DNA of 64,000 nucleotides from Holothuria scabra (lineage: Eukaryota; Echinodermata; Holothuroidea; Aspidochirotida; Holothuriidae), in the NCBI GenBank assembly GCA_037179385.1, contig CM074181.1, positions 53,193,486 to 53,257,485 on the forward strand, read 5' to 3'. The notes beneath the pieces were generated by a model. The model was given only the letters and a program-made list of their open reading frames with translations. It searched no databases and was not told the DNA's origin. This document shows positions 55,585 through 64,000 of the stretch, in pieces. How positions within the stretch are numbered: the stretch's first letter is position 1; every line of letters starts with the position of its first letter. Both the position numbers and the translations under genes were made by a program.

Positions 55585-58490
55585 AGTTATATATGACAAT
55601 GACAATGAAAATGACAAAGAGTTCATTTCCAGTACATACATATGCAATACATCACACGGGTGTACCAGAACAAAATGAGTACCAGAAAGGGAGGAAAATG
55701 GTAATATAACCTACATATTAAAGATAATGCTACAACTTAAGGTTCCATTAAAATAAATAAGATAAGTATACAGGAGATAATTACGCAAGTTCAAAATATT
55801 ATGACTAATAAGCAATGGTAAGTAAACCTTTTTTTTGTATTTGTATTTAAAAGATCTGAAGGTTTTACAGTTTTTTATGTTTGCATCGATAGAATTCTAG
55901 ATGTGCACACCAGAGTACGAGATACACATCTGTTTTTGTGGTTCTGACTTTTTTAAATAAAAAAATCCACCTTGTATTAAACTGATTTATTTTAGAGAAA
56001 TAATGTTGAAGATATAATGGCAGCATTTTATTAAAGACTTTGTAAATATAAATAGCTGTTCTGCATTGGACTAACTGAAAAAGGCAACGTCTTTAAACTA
56101 GTAAACAATGAGGTTGTGTGATCTACAAATTTTGCGTTACAGCCAGTACGAATGATTCCTTTTTGCTAGATGAAAATGGGGTTTAAATTTGATTTGCATG
56201 TGTTTCCCAACACCTCTATACAGTAAGTGATATAGGGTATCAACAATGAGCAATACAAAATGTATAAAGACTGAGTACTTAGAACATTCTCAACTATTTT
56301 CAGGAGGTCGATGCATTTAGAAATTTTGCCACCTCCCATTGAAATGTTATGCTTCGATGTGAGTTTGTAATCAATCAAAATCCAAAGAAATTTAGTTGAA
56401 TAGACGCTTTCAATATTAATGTTTTTTATATGAAAGTTAAAGGTAGTTTTTAACGTCTTGTTGGAGAAGAAGATATAATTTGATTTGTCTATGTTAAGTA
56501 CTAGGTTATCGATTGAAAACCAATTGTACAACTTAAGAAGTTTCTCATTGACTCTTCCGAATAACGTAGCAATATCGCCTTGCGCGCAGATGATGTTCGT
56601 ATCATCTGCAAACAAAACAAATCTTAGTACATCAGATACGTTGCAAATGCCATTAATATAAAGTATAAATAATTTGGGGAACTCCACAGACTACGTCTTT
56701 AAGTGAGGACTTTCATGCAAATCAACACACTGTTTTCTGTTAGCCAAGTAACTTTCAACCCATTTTAACACAATACCTCTAACACCAATGTGCTCAAATT
56801 TCTTTAAAAATATACTATGATCTATGGTACCAAAAGCCATTCTCAATTAGATAAAGATATCTACAGTAGATAACATATTTTCAATGGAATTTGTGATCTC
56901 TTGGGTTAATTTAATTAATGTCATCGTTGTTGATCAATTACATCTAAATCCATAATGACTACCATTAAGAATTTCAGTTTTTTCAATAAAATTACTAAAT
57001 CTAGTTTGAAAGGGCTTTTCAAGGATCTTTGAAAATTGTAAAAGTAATGAAACAGGTCTATAATTAGTATATCTGCACTTCTCACCTGACTTATAAATTG
57101 GAATAACTTGCGCAATCTTCATACTATCTGGGAAATATCCATCTAAAAATGAATTATTAAAAATGTGGGCAAAAGGTTAAACGATATTGGTAACAACCTT
57201 TTTGATAATTTCCATGCTTATACCATTGTGATCTAGGGGTGCTTTCTTACTTAAGCTTTTTACAACATTCAATACATCAGACTCTGGAATTGGAAATAGA
57301 TACATAGAATGAACCTGCTTTTTACTAGAAAATCACAGATATTGCGCTCACGAAGAGGGATGTTCGCTGCCAGTGATAGGCCAACGTTAGTGAAGAAATG
57401 GTTAAATCCGTTAGCAATCTCATAAGGGTCTGTAATTGTTTTATATTCATCCACAAAAGTGTCAGGAAAATGACAAGCAATACTTTTTTTTACTTATAAT
57501 ATTGTTTAAAATTCTCCTAGTACCTTAAACATTATTTTTCTTTTCTTCAATTAGTTAAGAAAAATAATCTTTTTCACACAATCTTAAAACAGATGTTAGC
57601 TTATTCTTATACTTCTTGTACCTTTTGCTCATTACTTAGAGTAAGGTTGCGTATAAACTTCACATATAAATTGGTTTTCTTCCTACATGCATTCCTTAAG
57701 CCGCTGGTAAACCATCCATGTCGGAAAAAACACCCTTAGCACAATTTCGTCAGGAACTGTTCTCAGTACTAATTATATGCCCATTTCAGCATTTGAAAAT
57801 GACCATTAAGGTTGACATTTGATAGCACTTTATCTCAGAATAAACTGAAAGGGGATGTAGCCCTTTAGTGAACTTACAGTAATTTGATTCCCTTATTGCC
57901 AGCACTTATTTCAGGATTTGCTGTAAGTTGTTATTTGAACCCCAAAGTTGTTGGGCTTCTATTGTACCAGAACGGTATTCAAATCTGCTGCTCATTGAAG
58001 CAGCTAATTGGAGTAATGAACCAGTGGTCGGGTACTATAATTGGGAACCGTAGTTTTTCCCTAAAAACTGTGATAGCCATGACGGATCTCTTTAAAGGCT
58101 TATACCCCGTAATGCATGGTTTATCTGAATTTTCACCTTTGCACACGACCTTCTTTACACTCAGGACAGCAACAATTGTAATGCTTGCAAAAATATCAAT
58201 AAATTTATCATAAGAATCACTAACATTCTCTTCATTAAAAACTCCATACCAATTTTCCTGGCTTAAATAAAAATGTAAATTAATCAAAGATTCCTCATCT
58301 TTTTCCGCAGAATAGTATTTCATTCTCACTGTTTCCTTTCATAGACAAACTACATATGCTGAAAATGGGAAGGTGGTCACTTATATCATCAAGTATTAGA
58401 CCACTACTGACCTCATCACCGATCACATTTATAAAGATCCTGTCAATAATGGAACAACAGTCATGTGTAATGATGTGTTGTTCTACTTAT
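55585..58490 (-). mobile_element. Decayed minus-strand LINE
   Basis: Minus strand, from the right: endonuclease end (ILDDISDHLPIF near 58350-58410), linker pieces (57979-58329), YKTITDPYEIANGFNHFF (57380-57454), RT start KIAQVIPIYKSGEKCRYTNY (57063-57122), and RT core with LFADDTNII (56570-56625) and a C-terminal part to 56166. Many stops and frameshifts. A TGTCAT-type microsatellite at about 55590-55625 probably marks the 3' tail. Same broad CR1/L2-like group as 42601-47210 but a different, older family. Confidence 0.88.
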
Positions 58491-59254
58491 CAATGGGAAC
58501 AATGATAAAAATGAATATGAATATGTATAGCTAAATATAGGAGTTCGCTTAATGCCTATGATAGTCAGTCAGATTTTGGGCTCTTAAGCTTGAAGGCATG
58601 CATGTCTAGACAATTATATTTAACGTTCAAGATTCGTATCTTTAGGCATATTTGACGGTACTAAACTAGAAGGCATGCATGTTCTATCGACAGAGGATGC
58701 ATGCTTTCTCTTTTAGTATCGTCAAATAAGTGAGAAGTTTTTGTCCTCCTTAAAACCTGTATTATATTAATTGTTAAATCCATACAGTGGAGTTGCATGC
58801 TTACCGTCCAGTAGTACTCGAATGTTGCTGGACATTTACACTTCCGTCAAAAATATACTGTGTCTCCGGGGATTGAGGTCCATGGGTAAGGGGTTTATTA
58901 TCACTAACAACATTTGCACCATATTCATGTTTTTGTATTACATATACCCGAATTAAGTAACTGAAGGGGCAAAACGTGTTATTACAATGTCGTTGATGTC
59001 TTAGTGTTTATACCGATCTGAAAGGAAATGGCATTTGACCATTCAACAAACTCAGTAGTGTTCCTTTATTATGAAATTTATATAGTGCACCCACATAACA
59101 TGAGTATGAACTCCATCAGTCTTGAGATGCTTTCTTCACATGGTTTTCTCTCTGATTTCTGCATGGTGACGCCAAGTAAACTTGGATTTCTACCAAACAA
59201 TAGTATCTGATATGATGCCCCTACATACTAAAGATATGCGGATTTGTGTTTCAG
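58491..59254. other. No gene; one hairpin
   Basis: Contains the inverted repeat at 58649-58728; otherwise nothing recognised. Confidence 0.5.
58649..58728. repeat. 80-bp hairpin repeat
   Basis: TTTGACGGTACTAAACTAGA, with GGCATGCATG next, pairs with GATGCATGC and TCTTTTAGTATCGTCAAATA, with few mismatches. Another GAAGGCATGCATGTCTAGAC lies just upstream (about 58590). Probably a tiny MITE. Confidence 0.75.
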
Positions 59255-59374
59255 CAGGGAGTTGTTATTAGATGGAGACCCATCGAGACCCCTTTTCTCC
59301 ACTTTGAGATCAATCTAATTGGATTAGCATAAATTAAAGATTTCGATGGATCTCCATCTAATAGAAACTCCCTG
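59255..59374. mobile_element. 120-bp MITE, TSD GTTTCAG
   Basis: The left end CAGGGAGTTGTTATTAGATG and right end CATCTAATAGAAACTCCCTG are inverted over about 32 bp, including GGAGAYCCATCGA. GTTTCAG flanks it on both sides (59248-59254, 59375-59381). CAG termini and a 7-8-bp duplication suggest hAT. Confidence 0.88.
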
Positions 59375-59381
59375 GTTTCAG

Positions 59382-60463
59382 GTTCCATCATCGTTTGGCC
59401 TTTTGCTACCCTAAATGACAGTAAAGACCTACACTTTACCAAGATTGAAAGTAACAATTTATTTAAGTGAAGTAGTAGTCACCTGTCGATCAGCTATATA
59501 ATTTCCCCGCGATGATATTCTTGAGGCAACGTGCGTGTGAGCAAGCAAAGCGCCAGGCTAGCATTTATACGATTATTGTTTTAATAGATTCCCACTGCCT
59601 TTGACAATGGAATGAAAGTCACAATTTGGAGTTCCATACAAGTAATTCGTGGGCATTGAAAAGTTCGATCCTTAACGACAGGAGATAAATTTCTAAGCTT
59701 AACCATCGGTTGGTGAAAAGACCTCGATAATTAGCTTACCGGTACCGTATTAGACGACCATATACACCAACTGAGTAAGTGAACAGGATAGATGGCAGTA
59801 TGATACTAGTACAGCTGATTCGAGTTTTGTGTATTATTATGTCCACTTGGCACTGCATCTCCCTGATCTGCTGGTCAAGCAGTTGGGATACTGGACAGCA
59901 GGCCCCACAAGTAAAATAGAAATTTCCTGGAGACAGAAATTAATGAGGAATCAAACCAAAATAAAAACGAAAAAATGAAATACCACCTACTTCTAATTTC
60001 AATCCATAAAATGTTTCAAGTATTTGATTGCCAACACGGGCGTGTGAGTCCAAATGAGAGTAACACACTATGCACGATTAACATTTCAATATTTGAAATC
60101 ACTTACAACAAATTATAAACGCAATACTTCTTTAAAGCTTGACAAAACGTCACTATGACTTAAAAAAAATGTCACAATACCTACGAATGGGTTTATGTTT
60201 CAAATTATTAAGAAAAGTCTCGACGTGTTCCTCCTCAAGTCATTACATAACTTATCACTGACGTTTACAAGCCCCCATCAAATAAAACATTCTATCACGC
60301 CTTCGTTTAAAATGTATATTCAACAACGAGAAGCAGCTCTAAACAAGTAAAGGGCATTTGCGGGTCACACTACACCGATTTCAATGAGGAATCAGATCCA
60401 AGTTTTTTTTAAATCAGACCAATAGCTTTATATTCAGACTGAAGTTTGCTCTGAGAATGGCCA
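59382..60463. other. No gene seen
   Basis: No exon, RNA or repeat that I can support. Confidence 0.5.
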
Positions 60464-60518
60464 CGCACAACGGCAGTAGGCAGTAGGTTCCTCTAAAAAA
60501 GGGAACCTACTGCCGTTG
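60464..60518. repeat. Hairpin at SINE 5' end
   Basis: ACAACGGCAGTAGGCAGTAG, GTTCC, then a short loop, then GGGAACCTACTGCCGTTGT. The right arm is the start of the SINE body, so the left arm is an inverted fragment of the same sequence. Confidence 0.75.
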
Positions 60519-60640
60519 TGTGTGATGCTCCGCATAAGCAATGGAAAAGGGAAAACAAGCCAGTGAACCACAACTGGAAAAAAGGCCGTGGCCGGCTCGA
60601 CTTGAACCAGTAGGTTGGAAACTGGGCCGTAAAACTACAT

Positions 60641-60674
<34 letters not shown>

Positions 60675-60675
60675 G
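60497..60675 (+). mobile_element. 5'-truncated SINE with CTAA tail
   Basis: Matches the 32396 SINE from GCCGTTGTGTGTGATGCTCC to CATCTAAC, then about nine CTAA repeats. Lacks the tRNA head. Confidence 0.85.
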
Positions 60676-63096
60676 AGAATGGCCATGATATAAATAAAGA
60701 ACCAATTTTAATTTCCATGACAATAAAAATGATTCTGTCATCATAACTGCATGATGTAATTAATATCACCCAACAAAAAGATATCTGTTCCAAAACCAAT
60801 CCCAATTTTGTAAACGTGTCTGATAAACGTTGTCGGTACGTCATGAAATAAATAATTTACACTTCATTTTCGTATAGTCATCTAAACAAATTATACAGAA
60901 GCACAGATTGGAAAATTTTGGCTCTTTCGTAGCAGAGATAGAGGATTTCAAAGCAAAAACTCTCGTAAGTCGGAATGTTATTTGGTCTGAAATTGCCCAT
61001 ATCGTTCTGTCTTCATCGTTGAAAAATAAAGCCCACTTGAAAATGTTAACAGTACCATAGAAAAGGTCAACTCTCCTAAATCGTAAGAGTTAAAATATTG
61101 GAGTTTAAATCTAAAAAAGTGGAATTAGTGACCAATCGGACGTGCGATTGGTCACTAATTCCATTCTTTTCGATTTATTTTAACTCTATTAGACTAATTT
61201 TAAATCTATTGATTTAAGAGAGAAGACTACTCTTTTTTAAACTTTCTACAGATTTCTTCTGGTGACGTTCCCCCTTATATGGACTCAGCGGAAACCCTTG
61301 TGTCCAACCCTCCCCCTCTCTCCGTTGAACAGGTATGAAATAATAAGAAAGTAAAACGTTCATACCATGCACATAGAGATGCCCAATACAACTGAAATCT
61401 ATATTGAAACTCTAACAATGTTTAGATACTTAAAGCTTAAATCACATGTTAAAGTGTTAAAGAGCAACATGACAGAATGAAGAAACTTCCAATCAGTGGC
61501 GTAGCTAGGATTTTTTCCAGAGGGGGCAAAGGTATGAGATTTCCCCCAAATTTTTCCCGGTCACTGTGTATGTATTTCATATAAAATATGCAAATTTACA
61601 AGTATAACAACATTACCATGTCACTTTGTAATATTACCTGCATTTAAATCTTAAAGTATAACATAGGGCAATTGGAAATAACAAAGTATATTATTTTGGT
61701 CAACAATATCTGGTTTATTTGTATGTACTAACGCAGTGGCGTGCGCAGGATTTCTCTGAGGGGGGGGGGGGGCATGCGATATCGTTTAAGCTAGGGGAGG
61801 AGTGTCCGGAAATTTTTTGACGTTTTCAAGAAGCCTAGATGCAAAATCTTGCAAGATTTTCGACTTTGACAGGAACAGTGTTAAAAGTTGAATCGTGGTG
61901 GTTCATGAGGATAAAACTGAAACTTTTGTGTCTTTAGGTGCATTCTTATGCCATTTATGCTTCCTTACAAAGTAAAACTTGTCATTAAATTTGCACACTT
62001 TAAGGAGTCAAAAAAAGAGCAATGATCGGTATAGGATTTGCGATTTTTAAAATTTGGGCCCGAAACCTCCGTTAACTTTTCCCAACAACCATCATAATTG
62101 CAACATTTTAGGATTACATTCCTTGCCCTTTGAAATAATTTCTGACACCTCTCAGGAGCGGATCCAGACATTTCCAAAAGGGGGGCTGAACTTAGAGCAA
62201 GCGGGTAATGGGGACGTATGGTGATCCTCTGTCTGAAATATCTAATTCTGCCCGAAAGACCAAGCGGAGCGCCATCATCTGTTGGCGCGGAGAGTACAGA
62301 AAATTTTGAAAAATCACGACCACTCCAAAGGGCGTGTCTAGACCTTTCTTTATAGGGGGGCCCAATCTGATGCGAGGGAGCGAAGCGACCGGGCCCGAGA
62401 GCGATTGCGCGCGAGGGGGAGGGTATGGGAGGGGGTTTCCCCTCTCACGATGTGAAGCCTTTTATTTTTTTAATGTGAAAATAAGTGATTTGACGCATTA
62501 TTTATACGCTATTTTGTATGCTTAAGGAGACCCGTTATTATGTATTTTATGAACTATTTTCTAAGAATTACCGCATTGAATCAAATGCGCACCTATTGCT
62601 GGCAAATAATTGGGTTTGCGCTGAGGGCAAAAAAAAATTTTGGTCCAAATTGCCTGTTCGTTTGCTGGAAAAGGCACGTCCTAGGCCTGTTTACCGTATA
62701 TGAGTGGGAAAACACTAGCAACATTGTAAAAATAAAAATTAAAATATAAAAATATGCAAATGGAGGGCGCTGACAATTCGACTATCACCCCCTGGCTACG
62801 CGTCTGCCTCATTATACCCTCTAGGACATCTACATCATTATTTATTTTTTATTTTACCTCCGTTTCCATTGTAGTGAAAAAAAATATTTAAAAAGATACA
62901 CCCAAAGGTCAGTCCCAGGAATATCCGTGGTGTGTGCAAAGTGACGAAATTTGGAATAATGAATAGCGGAACAGGATAGTGCATGGCAGTAGGCCCACTA
63001 TCTAAGCGGAGCGCCACCATTTTTTGGCTCGTAGCGTACACCAAAGGTTTAGTAAAGATGCTTTCCAGATCGCTGGATTTAGCTGTTTAAATTGGG

Positions 63097-63097
<1 letters not shown>
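60676..63097. other. No gene; hairpin and cluster of transposon termini
   Basis: Holds the perfect hairpin at 61121-61162. Several terminus-like phrases follow: CAGTGGCGTAGCTAGGATTT (about 61495), CAGTGGCGTGCGCAGGATTT (about 61735), CAGGAGCGGATCCAGACATT (about 62153) and, inverted, CCCCCTGGCTACGCGTCTG (about 62789). These look like nested short hAT-like remnants, but pairs of ends are not certain. Confidence 0.5.
61121..61162. repeat. Perfect 18-bp stem hairpin
   Basis: GGAATTAGTGACCAATCG, loop GACGTG, CGATTGGTCACTAATTCC. A weaker complementarity extends outward (GAGTTAAAATA at about 61087 with TATTTTAACTC at about 61176), so the whole is a small foldback element of about 100 bp. Confidence 0.9.

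Positions 63098-63183
<86 letters not shown>
63098..63183. repeat. AT microsatellite
   Basis: Uninterrupted TA repeat of about 85 bp. Confidence 0.98.
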
Positions 63184-63187
<4 letters not shown>

Positions 63188-63244
63188 TTGCGTGTCAAGA
63201 ACCTCAAATATCCAAAAAAGTTTCCGAAGGGAAGGGCACTGGTT

Positions 63245-63405
<161 letters not shown>

Positions 63406-63429
63406 CCTTCCTACGTCAGACAGAACTTG

Positions 63430-64000
63430 TTCTCACACAAAATTGTTTTCAGTTTAATGGGAGTTTTTTTCCGCCAAGTTAAAGGAGTGGCTATGGGAAC
63501 CAAAATGGGTCCTTCTGTTACCTGTTTGACTATGGGTCACTTTGAAGAACAACTATTTTCTCAGTATACCGGGCCGGCCGGAACTATACTTTACAAAAGG
63601 TATATTGATGATATTGTAGGAGTTGCCATTCGATCCCCCCGTGAGATTTAGAAACCTTTATCGACTTTGTTAATTCCTTTTGCCCCTTTTTGAAATTTAC
63701 CCATTGTATCTCGGACTCATCTGTTGTATTTCTCGACCTAAAACTACCCATTAACAACCGTACAATTTCCTCAAACCTACACTTTAAGCCAACCGACTCG
63801 CATAACTACCTACTGTACCCTTCCAACCATCCCAAATCCTGCACTAAATCTATCCCTTATTCCCAGCTCCTGCGAGCCAGGAGAATATGTTCGGAGGATT
63901 CTGACTTCTCCACTGCCTCTGAAGAAATTTTATCTTTTTTTGAAAAACGCCAGTACCCTGCCAATATCCTCTCTAATGCTCTGCGCAGAATTCAAGGAAC
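63430..64000 (+). mobile_element. Penelope-like reverse transcriptase, 5' truncated, runs off window
   Basis: Frame from about 63430: GVAMGTKMGPS, MGHFEEQLFS and YKRYIDDIVG, the RT palm with catalytic IDD (about 63600-63612). After a break near 63648 (in-frame TAG), another frame continues: VVFLDLKLPI, HFKPTDSHNYL, YPSNHPKSCTKSIPYSQLL, RARRICSED, QYPANILSNAL. These follow the order seen in Penelope-like elements of the Neptune type, by recollection. A C-terminal GIY-YIG endonuclease may lie beyond 64000. One frame break, so probably inactive. Confidence 0.85.

Noticed and set aside
56166..58329. Separate host genes on the minus strand
   Set aside because: The fragments follow the order endonuclease, linker, reverse transcriptase and are all parts of one decayed LINE.
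61735..62805. One complete hAT element from CAGTGGCG to the inverted CAGACGCGTAGCCAGG
   Set aside because: The ends are only loosely similar and the flanking 8-mers do not match; other terminus-like phrases lie inside, so pairing is unsafe.

Overview
The window looks like nuclear DNA from a marine invertebrate, most plausibly a deuterostome such as an echinoderm. The reasons are spliced genes with GT-AG introns, about 60% or more A+T, and a dense mix of BEL/Pao, CR1/L2-like LINE, Penelope-like, tRNA-SINE and many non-autonomous DNA transposons. The species assignment is inference; nothing in the sequence names the organism. One assembly gap of 100 N lies at 18589-18688.

Region 1 (about 1-15,030) holds the one convincing host gene, on the + strand. 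I could join eleven exons (1997-14497) with matching splice phases throughout. The predicted protein (about 893 aa, 5' end not found) has duplicated acidic exons, two zinc-finger-like motifs, and a tyrosine-recombinase (phage-integrase-fold) domain split over four exons. The domain keeps Arg, Lys, Arg, His and Tyr. It is followed by an acidic exon with a SUMO-interaction-like motif, three tandem copies of one basic/acidic exon, and a C-terminal Myb/SANT-like domain. I read it as a domesticated Crypton-like recombinase gene and the best candidate for an undescribed system here. Six of its exons are symmetric 1-1 cassettes, so many isoforms could stay in frame.

Region 2 (15,030-23,360) is intergenic sequence, the gap, and a BEL/Pao retrotransposon on the - strand. 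Its gag-protease-RT frame is open, but the integrase region has an apparent in-frame deletion next to the gap.

Region 3 (23,360-42,600) has no convincing gene. It contains a 65-bp minisatellite inside a transposon-like element, a 723-bp MITE with TSD CTA, a 1.2-kb MITE rich in TTGGGCAAA motifs, a full-length tRNA-derived SINE, a 503-bp MITE, and a 425-bp block repeated near 53.3 kb.

Region 4 (42,600-47,210) is a CR1/L2-like LINE with two nested insertions. One has an 11-bp target duplication, the other is a TTAA-flanked, piggyBac-type MITE. Region 5 (48,100-54,650) is a nested composite: a TIR transposon with about 14 copies of the 65-bp unit sits in an older element that also forms a 0.73-kb inverted repeat around the 425-bp block. 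Region 6 (55,585-64,000) holds a decayed minus-strand LINE, several hairpin MITEs, a SINE, two AT tracts and a Penelope-like RT running off the window end.
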